This document shows positions 44,093-53,927 of a stretch of 64,000 nt of DNA, in pieces. The notes below the pieces were generated by a model. The model saw only the letters and a list, made by a program, of their open reading frames with translations. It had not been told where the DNA came from and did no database searches. The translations under genes and the position numbers were made by a program. The stretch is from Planctomycetota bacterium (lineage in GTDB: Bacteria > Planctomycetota > Phycisphaerae > Tepidisphaerales > Tepidisphaeraceae). The stretch is from the NCBI GenBank assembly GCA_026693085.1, contig JAPLNB010000381.1, positions 23,404 to 87,403 of the forward strand. Reading direction: 5' to 3'. Every line of letters starts with the position of its first letter. The stretch's first letter is position 1.

Positions 44093-45275
44093 TGGGGTGG
44101 GGGTTTGGGGTGAGGGAGCCTAGGACGACGGGGTGGGTGGCGCCGGTGACGGAGGGGATGTTGGAGGGGAAGTTGTCGAGGGTGGCGCCGGCAAGGAGGG
44201 CGAAGGCGAGGGCTTCTTTGGATTGGCTGAGGATGCCGAGGTCGTCGGTGGTGAGAAGGGGTGTGGTGGGGAAGAGTGAGCGGAGGCGGTGGAGGATGGC
44301 TTGGTTTTGGGTGCCGCCGCCGGAGAGGATGATTTCGTCGGGGGGAGTGGGGAGGTGATGGGTGATGGCGTGATGGAGTGCGCGGGCGGTGATGAGGGCG
44401 GCGGTGGCGAGTTCGTTGCGGTGGTTAAGCTCTTCTTCGTTGCGGCAGCGAGGCGTGAAGGGGCGGAGGTGAGAGGGGGCGGATTGGTAGATTTGGATCA
44501 TGGCGGGGCCATCGGTGGATTTGGGGGGCGGTTGGTGGAAATAGGGGTGGGAGAGGACGTGGTCGGCCAGATCGGGAAGGCAGGAGCCGAGGAGGGCGAG
44601 GGAGCCGTCGGGATCGAAGCCGGGCCCGGCGGGGTCGAATTGGCGGCAGAGGTGGTCGGAGAGGCAGTTGCCGGGGCCGGTGTCGAAGGCGATGAGGCGG
44701 GGGGAGGCGAAAATGGATTCTGACCCCTTTCTTTCGGGGGGGAGGTGGGTGAGGTTGGCGATGCCGCCGATGTTGATGAGGATGCGGGTTTTGGAGGGGT
44801 GGCGGAAGAGGATGTAGTCGGCGAAGGGGACGAGGGGGGCGCCTTGGCCGCCGGCGGCGCAGTCGGCGCGGCGGAAATCGCTGACGACCAGGCAGCCGAC
44901 CTCGGCGGCGATGAGGGCGGGGTCGAGCCATTGGATGGTGTTGGGGGGAGAATGGAAGAGGGTTTGGCCATGGGCGGCGATGGCGGTGAGATCGGAGGGG
45001 GAGAGATTCTGCAGGTGGAGCGATTCGTTGACGGCGGCGGCGTAGGCGAGGGAGATCTGGCGGGCGAGGTCGGCTAAATCAAAGAGGGTGGTATTGCCGG
45101 TGGAGCGGATGGCGAAGATGGATTGGCGCAAGGCAGGGGGATAGGGGTGGTGATGATGGAGGAGGAGGGTGGGGGCCATTTCGTAGCCGGCGCCGGTGAT
45201 GCGGACGAGGGCGACATCGACGCCGTCGGCGCTGGTGCCGCTCATGGCGCCGGCGATGAGGCGGGTGGTGGGCAT
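44079..45275 (-). CDS. anmK: Anhydro-N-acetylmuramic acid kinase
   Basis: 398 residues. Phosphorylates and opens 1,6-anhydroMurNAc to MurNAc-6-phosphate, the substrate of the adjacent MurQ. The N-terminal AGAMSGTSADGVDVALV (ATP/phosphate loop), HGQTLFHSPP, SDFRRADCAAGGQGAPLVPFADY, NIGGIANLT, AFDTGPGN and ILSGGGTQNQAI are all diagnostic. Between NIGGIANLT and AFDTGPGN a short extra segment (PPERKGSESIFASP) is encoded by sequence sharing CTGACCCC with the repeat arrays. The C-terminus ends in a TTATTTG repeat. Confidence 0.95.
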   Translation of the reverse strand: MPTTRLIAGAMSGTSADGVDVALVRITGAGYEMAPTLLLHHHHPYPPALRQSIFAIRSTGNTTLFDLADLARQISLAYAAAVNESLHLQNLSPSDLTAIAAHGQTLFHSPPNTIQWLDPALIAAEVGCLVVSDFRRADCAAGGQGAPLVPFADYILFRHPSKTRILINIGGIANLTHLPPERKGSESIFASPRLIAFDTGPGNCLSDHLCRQFDPAGPGFDPDGSLALLGSCLPDLADHVLSHPYFHQPPPKSTDGPAMIQIYQSAPSHLRPFTPRCRNEEELNHRNELATAALITARALHHAITHHLPTPPDEIILSGGGTQNQAILHRLRSLFPTTPLLTTDDLGILSQSKEALAFALLAGATLDNFPSNIPSVTGATHPVVLGSLTPNPHPTNNK

Positions 45276-45425
45276 GGTGAATGAGTTTAGTCAACGTCTG
45301 TAGCGGAATAAACCCATCTCCAAATGCCGATGGTATTTTCAGAGGTCAAAACGAGGATCGCGGGCCGACGTCGGCGGGGGTGGAGGGTATAATAAGGATG
45401 CGCGTGGGCGGTTAGGAGAGGCATT

Positions 45426-45776
45426 ATGGCTGAGAAGAAACAGGCTAATCCGGGTGAAGAGACGAGGTCTGGCGGGCCGAGTACGGCGCTGAAGGAGAAG
45501 GGGTCGCAGCAGACGACGCCGAAGAAGAAGCCTCCGAAGCTGCTGCCGCCCTGGAAGGTGCTGTTGCACAATGATGATAAGAACGAGATGGAGTATGTGG
45601 TGGCGGCGATCGTGGAACTGACGCCGTTGAACGAGCAGGCGGCGTTGGTGCGGATGAAGGAGGCGCATGAGACGGGGGTGGCGCTGCTGCTGACAACGCA
45701 TAAGGAGCGGGCAGAACTGTATAAGGACCAGTTTGAGTCGAAGGGGTTGACAGTGACGATCGAGGCGGCGGAGTGA
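45426..45776 (+). CDS. clpS: ClpS adaptor of the ClpAP protease
   Basis: 116 residues. Delivers N-degron proteins (Leu, Phe, Tyr or Trp first) to ClpAP. The ClpS core runs PPWKVLLHNDDKNEMEYVV (family motif with HNDD; the usual following Thr/His is replaced by Lys-Asn) and ALLLTTHKERAELYKDQFESKGLTVTIE. The N-terminal 40 residues are a Lys/Pro-rich disordered extension. Start ATG 45426 with TTAGGAGAGG; TATAAT at 45388-45393 may be its -10. It converges with aat (17-base gap), the enzyme that creates ClpS substrates. Confidence 0.92.
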   Translation: MAEKKQANPGEETRSGGPSTALKEKGSQQTTPKKKPPKLLPPWKVLLHNDDKNEMEYVVAAIVELTPLNEQAALVRMKEAHETGVALLLTTHKERAELYKDQFESKGLTVTIEAAE

Positions 45777-45793
45777 GGGGGAGGGAGTAAGGG

Positions 45794-46381
45794 TTAGATG
45801 AAGGTGCAGGGTTTTGGGAGGGATTTTTCCAGGCGCTTCAGGTAGTCGGGGGCGGGGATTTCGATGCAGCCGAAGCGGCTGAGGTGGCTGGTGCAGGCTT
45901 GGGCGTCGAGCAGGTCGTAGTTTCGTTCTTTGAGGCGGTTGAGGAGGGTGACGAGGGCGACTTTGGAGGCGTCGCGTTCGGAGTGGAACATGGATTCGCC
46001 GAAGAAGGCTCCGCCGATGGAGACGCCGTAGAGGCCGCCGACGAGTTTGCCATCGCGGTAGGTTTCGACGGAGTGTGCGAAGCCGAGGCAGTGGAGGCGG
46101 GTGTAGGCTTTGATGAGGGCGGGGCTGATCCAAGATGGGCCATGGGCGGTCATGCAGGCGTGCATGGTGGCGGGGAAGTCGTGGTTGATGCGGACGTCGA
46201 AGGAGAATTTGGTGGAGCGCATGAACTGGGCGAGGGTGTGGGGGACGCGCAAGGCGTCGAGGGGGATGATGCCACGGGGGTCGGCGGTGTACCAGCGGAT
46301 GTGGCCGTCGGAATCGGTCATGGGGAATACGCCGCGACAGTAGGCGGAGAGGAGGGTTTCGGGGTCGAGGCGAAGGGGCAT
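45794..46381 (-). CDS. aat: Leucyl/phenylalanyl-tRNA-protein transferase
   Basis: 195 residues. Transfers Leu or Phe from aminoacyl-tRNA to proteins with N-terminal Arg or Lys, making N-degrons for ClpS-ClpAP. The pattern is typical: YCRGVFPM, IRWYTADPRGIIPLD, GPSWISPALIKAYTRLHCLGFAHSVE, GGLYGVSIGGAFFGESMFHSERDASKVAL and LLDAQACTSHLSRFG. Slightly short but complete. Sits tail-to-tail with clpS. Confidence 0.95.
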   Translation of the reverse strand: MPLRLDPETLLSAYCRGVFPMTDSDGHIRWYTADPRGIIPLDALRVPHTLAQFMRSTKFSFDVRINHDFPATMHACMTAHGPSWISPALIKAYTRLHCLGFAHSVETYRDGKLVGGLYGVSIGGAFFGESMFHSERDASKVALVTLLNRLKERNYDLLDAQACTSHLSRFGCIEIPAPDYLKRLEKSLPKPCTFI

Positions 46382-46413
46382 ATCGGGAAGTGTAAACGGG
46401 TGAGGGTTAGGCG

Positions 46414-48579
46414 TCAGCGGGGGCGGATGGTGCAGAGGTTAAGTTGTGGCCCGGGCTCGTTGGGACCGTGGTCGGGGGCGTCGATGCCGAGCCAGGAAAA
46501 TGATGCGTAATCGGGCTTGAGTCGAACGACGAAGACAGGTGAGTCAGTCCTGGGATCGATCGCATTGTCGGCAAGGGGAACGCGGCGAAAGATTGGATCG
46601 GGCTGCGGGGCAAGAGCGCCCTGCCAGAGGGAAACGTACTTGCGATCAATACCGGCAAGGATGATGTCGAACTCACGGCCTTTGATGCCGCCGTTGTTCT
46701 GCCAGAATTTCTCGTGGCGGGCGGAGCGATCGGTGAGTGGAACGTCAAAGTAGAAATCCCAGTCGTTCAGACCGGGGTGAAAGAGCAGTTGATCCCATAT
46801 TTTGCTACTCAATTGCGTGTTGGCAGGGAACTTGGATTGGTCCAAAAACATCGCCTTGTGGATAGCGGGGATATGCTTCCGGCTGAAGGTGTCGAGGAAG
46901 TACTTGGCATATTCGGGCATGCGTTCCTTGATGAAGCGCATCTCGGAATGACTGGGATCGCAGAAACCCAGGATCCAGGAACTGTCGAATCCGACGTTGG
47001 CGCCAGTGTCGTTGGAGAAGCAGAGGTCTTCGATCGCCATAGTGCGATTCTGATTGCCTTCACGTTCGATGACGACGATGGAGCCGCTTTCCTCGCGGAC
47101 CTGCGGCTTCGAATTGTAGCCGCCGATGCTGGCGTAGAGACTCCGCTCTCTGACCCACTTGGGGTAGGCGGTGCAAATCGTCCACAGTGCAAGAAACTCC
47201 TTGGCGGTATGGCAGGAGGCCCGCCGGTACATTTCTTCGTCGCCGAGCCAGTACGCCATACGCGCGATGCAGATAGCGGAAGTCAGATCCTCATCCAGGC
47301 ACCCACTGTGCATGGCGTTGCCCCAGTAGCGACGCTCGGTGTCCATGCGGTACAGATCGCGCAGCATCGGCCAATGGGTCTTGACCAGTGAGAGGTCGTG
47401 AGCAGAGGTAGCCATGTCATGAATGCCTCGGAGGACATCGCCGGTGGGGGGCAACTTCTCTCTAGACAATGGCTCGTTCTTCGGATCGAGCAGCAAGGCC
47501 GCAATCTGCTTGAACTCCTGGCGGAGTTTCTTTTGGGTGGTTTCGTCGGCGTAGGCGAAGCGAGTGGCCAAAGGCGCCACGCGATACCAGAAATCGGGAG
47601 CCGACTCAACGGTGAGGGGGAGATCGTAAAGTTGCCAATCGAAGTTCTTGCGAGCTTCGGCCAGTAGCGGGTGATCGGGGGGGATTTGCTTGGGTTGTTC
47701 GACCGTGTTGATGTAGCGGAGGAGGCCGGTGAGGGTGTAGGAGCATTCGTCGGCTTCAACGCCCGCCCAGCAACCCGTGCCCACGGGCGTGTCGAGGTCG
47801 GTGACTTGGCCCGCAACTGACAGCAGGCGGAACTTGTAGCGGTTCGCGAGGGCAACGGGGTATTCTAGCGGGGCGATCTTCTTGTGGCCCGTCTTCCACT
47901 CGTCGTCGATCGACAGGAAGTCGAAGCGGTCGCGAATCACCACCTTGTCCTGGGCGGGGAAAATCTTGAACGTCTCCTCCACCTTGATCGGGTACTCCCG
48001 GCTAAGCTCGGCAAGCATCCGGCAGCGGAGGAAGATGTCCTGGGGGAGCGTATCCTTCCAGGCGGCAGTTTGAGTGGCGCGGATGAAAGAGGTGCCGAAG
48101 AAGGGCATGAGGGCGATGTAGCCGGACTCGTTGGGGAACGTGAATTCGAGGCCGGAGCCGGCGGGTTTGATTTCGCTCGGCATTTTCTGGAGGACGACAA
48201 AGACGGGGATGTCGATGGGGTAGGGGGTGTTCTTGATCTGCGGCCAGCCTTTGGAGGAGTGGAACAGGAACAGCATCCACGACTCGGTCATGTTCGAGGG
48301 GTCGATCGGGGCGTTGGTTGGGGCGATGCGGACTTTGTGCTCGGCAACATAGGCGACGTGAGAGGGACCGGCGAGGCCAGAGCTTTCGAGATCCTGAAAG
48401 AGGAGCGTGCGGGGGCCGGTGTTGTGGATGACCGTGAAGGGGGAGAAGCCGGAGGAATATACTTTGAAGGTGGGCTGGGTGGTCGGTCGGGGGAAGACGC
48501 CGTAGGGTTGGGGCGCGTCGGCGGCAAAGGTGGCGGCGGACAGGAGGCAGACAATGAGGGGGAGGAGTGCTCGCTTCAT
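46414..48579 (-). CDS. Large secreted protein of unknown function
   Basis: 721 residues with a signal peptide (MKRALLPLIVCLLSAATFAADA). The first half is beta-rich (TFKVYSSGFSPFTVIHNTGPRTLLFQDL) and the second half helical, with paired-helix segments (MLRDLYRMDTERRYWGNAMHSGCLDEDLTSAICIARMAYWLGDEEMYRRA) that suggest an (alpha/alpha) toroid of the kind seen in polysaccharide lyases and glycoside hydrolases. I do not recognise a family. It ends the transcript that starts with the zinc dehydrogenase 23 bases upstream, so a carbohydrate role is plausible. Confidence 0.6.
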   Translation of the reverse strand: MKRALLPLIVCLLSAATFAADAPQPYGVFPRPTTQPTFKVYSSGFSPFTVIHNTGPRTLLFQDLESSGLAGPSHVAYVAEHKVRIAPTNAPIDPSNMTESWMLFLFHSSKGWPQIKNTPYPIDIPVFVVLQKMPSEIKPAGSGLEFTFPNESGYIALMPFFGTSFIRATQTAAWKDTLPQDIFLRCRMLAELSREYPIKVEETFKIFPAQDKVVIRDRFDFLSIDDEWKTGHKKIAPLEYPVALANRYKFRLLSVAGQVTDLDTPVGTGCWAGVEADECSYTLTGLLRYINTVEQPKQIPPDHPLLAEARKNFDWQLYDLPLTVESAPDFWYRVAPLATRFAYADETTQKKLRQEFKQIAALLLDPKNEPLSREKLPPTGDVLRGIHDMATSAHDLSLVKTHWPMLRDLYRMDTERRYWGNAMHSGCLDEDLTSAICIARMAYWLGDEEMYRRASCHTAKEFLALWTICTAYPKWVRERSLYASIGGYNSKPQVREESGSIVVIEREGNQNRTMAIEDLCFSNDTGANVGFDSSWILGFCDPSHSEMRFIKERMPEYAKYFLDTFSRKHIPAIHKAMFLDQSKFPANTQLSSKIWDQLLFHPGLNDWDFYFDVPLTDRSARHEKFWQNNGGIKGREFDIILAGIDRKYVSLWQGALAPQPDPIFRRVPLADNAIDPRTDSPVFVVRLKPDYASFSWLGIDAPDHGPNEPGPQLNLCTIRPR

Positions 48580-48602
48580 AGTTCGGCGTCTCGGGCGTTA
48601 GA

Positions 48603-49634
48603 TTACGGGTTGACGATGACCTTGTTGCGTTCCGGCGAGGCCATGGCTTCGACGGCGCGGTGGATGTCCTTTAAGGGGAAACGGTGGGAGATGATGAGTT
48701 CGGGGTTGACCAGGCCGCGGGAGAGGAGGCGGATGGATTTTTCCATGGCCAGGGGATTGGTGCCGAAGGAGGCGTCCATGCGGGCTTCGAGGAAGTGGGT
48801 CAGGCCGCCGTCGAGGTCGAAGGTTTCGTGGGTGGTGATGCCGAAGACGTTCCAGCGCGTCCCCCGGCGGAGGAGCGTGACCATGAGTTTCACCGCCTCG
48901 ATCGGTCCGGCGGCTTCGACGACGAGGTCTGGACCGTCGGGGAGGATGTCGTAGACTGCTTTTTTGGCGTCGCACTTGTTGGGATTGATGGTGTGGGTGG
49001 CGCCGGCGGTCTTGGCGGTTTGCAGGGCGAAGTCGGAGGTGTCGATGGCGATCAATCGACCCGCGCCGGCGGCTTTGGCAATCATCAAGCAATACGCACC
49101 GATGCCGCCGGTGCCGATGATGATGACGTCGTCGCCGACTTGCATCTGGGAGAGGTGGATGATGCCTTTCCAGGCGCCGGAAACAGGCTCGGTCTGGCAG
49201 GCGGCATCGAAGGAGAGGGATTTGGGCTTGTGGTAGATGGTGTTGGCTTCGCAGAGGGTGTATTCGGCGAAGGAGCCGGGGCGGGTATCGGGCGGGCCAT
49301 CGCCGCCGGTGGTGTAGGAGTGTTGGCAGTAGTGGGTATTGCCGATGCGGCAGTTGTAGCATCGGCCGCAGAAGCCGGAGGGTTGGACGATGACTTCATC
49401 GCCTTCTTTGAGGGTGGGGACGCCGTGGCCGACGGCAGCGATGATGCCGGCGGGTTCGTGGCCGGGGATGAGAGGGAAGGTGACGTTCTTGCGGATGCCT
49501 TTGATGGCTTTGAAATCGGTGGCGCAGAAGCCGCAGGATTTGATGCGGACGACGACCTGGCCGAGGCCGGGCTTGGGGGTGGGGACGTCTTCGAGAACGA
49601 GTTCGTTGAAGTTTTTGAGGACGGCGGCGAGCAT
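48603..49634 (-). CDS. Zinc-dependent alcohol/polyol dehydrogenase
   Basis: 343 residues from ATG 49634 after AAGGAGA. Medium-chain dehydrogenase fold: catalytic zinc residues in SCGFCATDFKAIKG and PGHEPAG, four structural-zinc Cys in GFCGRCYNCRIGNTHYC, and a Rossmann NAD(P) site in IIGTGGIGAYCLMIAKAAGAGRLIAID. It resembles sorbitol or threonine dehydrogenases; the substrate is not determinable. It forms a two-gene unit with the downstream secreted protein. Confidence 0.88.
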   Translation of the reverse strand: MLAAVLKNFNELVLEDVPTPKPGLGQVVVRIKSCGFCATDFKAIKGIRKNVTFPLIPGHEPAGIIAAVGHGVPTLKEGDEVIVQPSGFCGRCYNCRIGNTHYCQHSYTTGGDGPPDTRPGSFAEYTLCEANTIYHKPKSLSFDAACQTEPVSGAWKGIIHLSQMQVGDDVIIIGTGGIGAYCLMIAKAAGAGRLIAIDTSDFALQTAKTAGATHTINPNKCDAKKAVYDILPDGPDLVVEAAGPIEAVKLMVTLLRRGTRWNVFGITTHETFDLDGGLTHFLEARMDASFGTNPLAMEKSIRLLSRGLVNPELIISHRFPLKDIHRAVEAMASPERNKVIVNP

Positions 49635-49800
49635 GATGGTCTCCTTTTTGATCGTGCGGGACCATGGTACACAAACCAGCGGCCGAGGCCACTGGGACGG
49701 AGGGGACGGCAGACGCACGATCGGCGAGGAAGTGACGCGGCACGCAATAGCGTTCCCGAGACATCCACAAAAATCCCCAAATAAAGGGCCAAACTCCAGT

Positions 49801-49821
49801 CGCTGGTGCTGTGCACCAGCG
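49801..49821. repeat. Perfect 9-bp inverted repeat in a divergent intergenic region
   Basis: CGCTGGTGC, TGT, GCACCAGCG. It lies within the 322-base gap 49635-49956 between the dehydrogenase and the CotH-like gene. No T tract, so it is more likely an operator or REP-like hairpin than a terminator. Nothing else is recognised in this gap. Confidence 0.6.
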
Positions 49822-49956
49822 TGAGATGCGACCAGATCAGCCGCGGTGGTTCATTTCCGGCCGTTCGCCAGTTCGCTGGCCGTTTCAGGAAGCCCGCGGA
49901 TGCTGGGCATGGATGGATTCGCACAACATAATAAGGAGCCTTAACGGGCGAGGGCA

Positions 49957-51225
49957 ATGGTGCAAAATAGATCATCTCGTTTCCATAATCTCATCCGGCC
50001 AGTGTCACTGGCAGTGATGCTTCTGGGCTCTATCGCCAGAATGGCGCATGGCCAGGCTGCGCCATTCGCCTCGCCCACCAAGGCGATGGATTTGCCCATG
50101 GTGTGGCTGGAGGCTAACGATCCGTTTACGCGCGATGCGACCGCGGCGTGTACCATGACTTTGGCGGCCGCTGGGCAGGAGCGGGAAAAGGCAGCGGCGT
50201 GCAAGGGCGTGATCCGGTTACGTGGCGCAACATCGCTGGGCTATCCGAAGAAGTCGTATGCGATGTACCTTGACAAACCGGCCGGTCTGCTGGGTATGGC
50301 AGCACATCGGCATTGGATACTCAACGCCGCATTCATCGACCGGTCATTGATGCGGCACAAGCTCTCATACGACCTGTTCCGCTCGCTATCCGAACGCGGC
50401 CGTCCGCGACATGCGGCATCCAGCCGATTTGTTGAAGTCAGCTTCAATGGCACATACCACGGCGTCTACCTGCTGATGGAGCAGGTGGACCAGGAATTGG
50501 CAGGGTTGCCGGCTTATGCCAAAGAAGACCCGGCCCATACCTCGGTGTACAAGGCAATCAGCCACGATGCCGGCTTTGTACAGTCGGGGCACAATGGGTT
50601 CGAGCAGGTACTGCCCGATCCAACGGTTCTTGCCTACTGGCAGCCGCTGGATGCGCTGACGCAGTTCATCCATGCCGCGACGGCAGCGCAGTTCTTCAAC
50701 CCGGAGAGCGGCATTGCCGCTCAGTTGGACCTGGACAACGCCATTGACTTTCACCTGCTGATATTGGTCACCGGCAATGACGACGGAATTACCAAGAACT
50801 TCTACCTGGCTCGGCCCCGGCCGGCCAGTGGCTCAGCCGCGCGATTCTTCTTCATACCCTGGGATTTTGACAGTGCCTTTGGCCAGAACTGGGACGCCAC
50901 TCCCTTGCCACCGGAGTTATGGCTGTCAAACCCGTTGTTTGATCGGCTGCTGGAGAATCCCGAGTATCGCGGCCGCTTTACCGAGAGGTGGGAGCAATTG
51001 CGCGACAGGCAATTCTCGGTACAGTCCATCCATAGGATGATCGATGCCAACGTCAAGGAGATAGCGGTGGCCACCGGCCGAAATGCAATCCGGTGGGCGG
51101 CCAGCGGTAACCTATATCCGAATCCGCTGACGTTTGAACAGGACATCGCGCAGATGAAGGCATGGACGGCCGCGCACATTGCATGGCTGAATCAGACGAT
51201 CCAGAAGAGGGCGAAGAAGAACTAA
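49957..51225 (+). CDS. CotH-family protein kinase-like secreted protein
   Basis: 422 residues with a signal peptide (LAVMLLGSIARMAHG, cleavage near 32). CotH kinase-fold motifs in order: IRLRGATSLGYPKKSYAMYLD (Lys region), FVEVSFNGTYHGVYLLMEQVD, LILVTGNDDGITKNFYL (acidic catalytic loop) and FFFIPWDFDSAFG (DFD metal motif). CotH kinases phosphorylate extracellular or spore-coat proteins; in Gram-negatives such proteins often accompany secreted surface proteins. Expressed alone; no partner gene is adjacent. Confidence 0.85.
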   Translation: MVQNRSSRFHNLIRPVSLAVMLLGSIARMAHGQAAPFASPTKAMDLPMVWLEANDPFTRDATAACTMTLAAAGQEREKAAACKGVIRLRGATSLGYPKKSYAMYLDKPAGLLGMAAHRHWILNAAFIDRSLMRHKLSYDLFRSLSERGRPRHAASSRFVEVSFNGTYHGVYLLMEQVDQELAGLPAYAKEDPAHTSVYKAISHDAGFVQSGHNGFEQVLPDPTVLAYWQPLDALTQFIHAATAAQFFNPESGIAAQLDLDNAIDFHLLILVTGNDDGITKNFYLARPRPASGSAARFFFIPWDFDSAFGQNWDATPLPPELWLSNPLFDRLLENPEYRGRFTERWEQLRDRQFSVQSIHRMIDANVKEIAVATGRNAIRWAASGNLYPNPLTFEQDIAQMKAWTAAHIAWLNQTIQKRAKKN

Positions 51226-51510
51226 AGGTGGCGCGCAGGGCGAAGGTCGTTGTGTATTGTCTGTTTGTGGCTCTCCACCGGCCAAGGAAGACCCGCACCG
51301 CGGAGTCTTCCACCCTGCTGGGCAAGGGACTCAAGCACACCACCGTGTTGAAGAGCAACGGCGTCAAATGGGTGATAATTACGAACCGCATGCCCAACAA
51401 TCGGCCCGCGGCCCAGAAAACCGCGGTCGCTACGCAGGTGAACCCGCAACGCCGGACCCAGCCCGGCGATCTGATCTTCCGTCATCTATGACCTCCTTGT
51501 CATCAGAAGG
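51226..51510. other. Unassigned stretch between CotH gene and IS remnant
   Basis: 285 bases open on both strands but without a recognisable product. A hairpin, GGAAGAC...GTCTTCC, lies at about 51286-51311. It may be the left flank of the IS1380-like element, but element ends could not be matched by eye. Confidence 0.35.
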
Positions 51511-52830
51511 TCATACCGCGCTCACGATCCCACCGTTAATCCGCCGACCCGTCCGCACAATCTGGCAGGGCAGCCGCACTATCGCACCCAGGAACCGCTT
51601 GAACTCCATCCGCACCAGCGGCCGCTTCTCCTGCTCATGGCGAGCGTCCCAGCCGCCGGTCACCGGCAGCAGCAACCCACACCACGCCTTCAGACTCCAG
51701 GCCAGGTTGCTCATCACCAGGTAGGCCCAGTTGCTGTGCAGATTGTCCAGCGGGTTCCGCATCGCCTTCACGCCGTTCTTCAGTTGCTCGATCAGGTTCT
51801 CCTGGTCGCAGCGGCCGTTGGCCGAAAACACGATCTGCTCGGGCGTGCTCGTCCGGTCGTTGGTGAGGTAGAAGAAGTAGCGGTATTGATGGAAGAGCAC
51901 CTCCTGGCCCTTCTCCACCGCGATCTGCTTCCGAAACGCGATCATCCGGTACGTTCGCTTGCAGCGGGCCGGCCGGTAGTCGAACTCGGCCACCTCCTCC
52001 CACTGCAGCACGAAGTTCGTGTAGCCGCGCTCGCGGACGATGCGCTCTTTGACATTCTCGGGCTTCTGCCGTTCCTGGGTCTGGACCTGGTACTTCGCCG
52101 GCCGCTCCAGCCGCCGCCAGTCCGTCGCCGCCGCCGCCTGGACCCGGGCTTCCATCGCCCGGGTGTCATCCGCCCCGAAGATGAACGTCACGTTGCCGCG
52201 CGCATCCCACTCATCCAGTTTCCAGGTCTGGGTGAAGTCGGTGTCGCCGCGCAGGAGAATGCACTGAAACCCCGCCCGTTCGCAGAGGACGATGGCCTTG
52301 TCCAGGTACTCATCCGCCTGCTCGTGGCTGGGACGGTTCCCGCTACGGTTCACCAGGCACAGCGGTTCCTTGGTATTGTCCAGGGAGATGAGCAGCGGAT
52401 GGTAGCCCCACTGGCCATTGTAGGAAATGTCCATCCCTTGCTTGCATTCATCCTAGGTCGGGGCAATGGTCCCATCGGCGTCGAGGATGGCCTCGTTGGT
52501 GCGCAGGCGTTCCGGGTCCTCGAGGCACGTCCCGTCGGCCAGGATGTTGTAGGCCAGGGCCAGGACGCGGTCACTTTCATGGTAGGGCAGGTGGCGTTTG
52601 AGCACATGGACGTTCTGGTCGATGACCTCGGGCAACCCGATGTGCTGGACCATCAGGTGAATGGCCCCGATGCCGCCGCAGGTGACGGCGCTGTCGCGGT
52701 CGGACAATTCGTAGAGGATGTTGCGGGCCTTGAGCATGGGGCGCGGCTGGTTTTTCCAGCGTTGGCGGGCCAGCCGTTTTTCGATGCGGCGCTTGCGTCG
52801 GGCCAGTTCCTGGTGTGTAGTATGTTTCAC
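51511..52830 (-). pseudogene. IS1380-family transposase interrupted by an amber codon
   Basis: The minus strand encodes an IS1380-type transposase from ATG 52830 (MKHTTHQELARRKRR). After 125 codons, ending DADGTIAPT, there is an in-frame TAG at 52455-52453, and the same frame continues as [20 protein letters not shown] to 51511 ([27 protein letters not shown] and [15 protein letters not shown] carry core motifs). In relatives this point reads smoothly into GECKxGMDISY, so a single nonsense change is likely. A separate start at 52434 would lack the N-terminal DNA-binding part. Probably inactive unless suppressed. Confidence 0.85.
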
Positions 52831-52973
52831 TCGAAACGTCTCCTTGCGTTGGAAAGGTGTTACTTCTATAGCCCGCGTCGGACGCGGGAAGTCAGGTGTT
52901 TCGAGTATCTTTCCTGGCGCGACCGCGACGAAACGGGGGCGATCACGCTGGTTTAGGGGCTAGGAGCAGGTCG

Positions 52974-53927
52974 ATGTCTGGCAGCACTCGGAGTCAGTCG
53001 GAAGTGACGTATGAGCTTTTTGACATCAATCCGGCGGAGTTCTACAAGCAGCGGTTCCTGACGCCGGCGCCATTGCCGCCCACCCAGGAGAACATGGCGA
53101 TCAGGACGGTGATTTCATACAACAAGATCAACCGCCTTGTGGATGCGATCAGGAAGAATGTGGGGGCGGACGAGTTCAAGGTATTGGAAGTGGGATGTGG
53201 GTCGGGGCCCATCGGGGCACGGGTGAAGCACAATTTCCCGCAGTGCAAGCTCTATGGGGTGGATCTGAGTGCGGAATGTGTTGAGGTGGCGAGGCGGGAC
53301 GGGTTTGACGAGGCGGTGGCTTGCGATGTGTTCAGCGGATTGCCGTATGAGGACGAGGCGTTTGATTTTGTGTTCACCATGGACTTTTGGGGGCATATCG
53401 AGTTTGCGAAGAAGGACCAGATCATTGCGGAGGCGCATCGGGTGACGCGGAAGGGGGGACTGGGGTGGCACGGGATTGAGGCAGGGTTTGTCGATTACTT
53501 TGGCTGCAATCCGAAGGATCCTGAGGATTACGTGCGCAAATATGTGTATACGGAAGGGCACATCGGGGTGGAGACGCTAGAGGCGAACGTCGAGCGGTTT
53601 TCGAGGTGGTTTGAGGTTGTTGGGGCGTTGCCGTGGCCGATCAAGCCGTTCGCGAGCATTGATAGCATTCTGGCGGGCAAGCGGTTTGGGGAGGGGTTTA
53701 ATGAGGCGTTTTTGCCATATGACGGTCAATACTCGCGGATTTGTGCAGACGTGGTGATGGGGTATTGCAGCGAGTATGTTCTGGACCGGTTGATCGAGGC
53801 GTTCGGGCCTGTTTTGACAAAGGGAGCGTTGGCGAAGTTGGGGCTGGGGACGGACATGGCAAAGTTTGCGGAGTTGTTTGTGCAGGGTTCGGGGTTTGCG
53901 ATGCTGACGGTGCAGAAGCCGGGGTAG
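52974..53927 (+). CDS. SAM-dependent class I methyltransferase
   Basis: 317 residues from ATG 52974 after GGAGCAGG. Rossmann methyltransferase core: VLEVGCGSGPIGARV (SAM motif I, about 73-87), LYGVDLSAECVEVAR (acidic ribose ligand), ACDVFSGLPYEDEAFDFVFTMDFWGHIE (motif II/III), then EAHRVTRKGG. The C-terminal 140 residues are a less common extension, which may bind the acceptor. The substrate is unknown. It sits directly after the IS element and before the BI-1 gene. Confidence 0.85.
   Translation: MSGSTRSQSEVTYELFDINPAEFYKQRFLTPAPLPPTQENMAIRTVISYNKINRLVDAIRKNVGADEFKVLEVGCGSGPIGARVKHNFPQCKLYGVDLSAECVEVARRDGFDEAVACDVFSGLPYEDEAFDFVFTMDFWGHIEFAKKDQIIAEAHRVTRKGGLGWHGIEAGFVDYFGCNPKDPEDYVRKYVYTEGHIGVETLEANVERFSRWFEVVGALPWPIKPFASIDSILAGKRFGEGFNEAFLPYDGQYSRICADVVMGYCSEYVLDRLIEAFGPVLTKGALAKLGLGTDMAKFAELFVQGSGFAMLTVQKPG

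Noticed and set aside
51162..51491. Open frames overlapping the CotH 3' end and the following gap
   Set aside because: No family match or clear start on either strand; kept only as an unassigned stretch.
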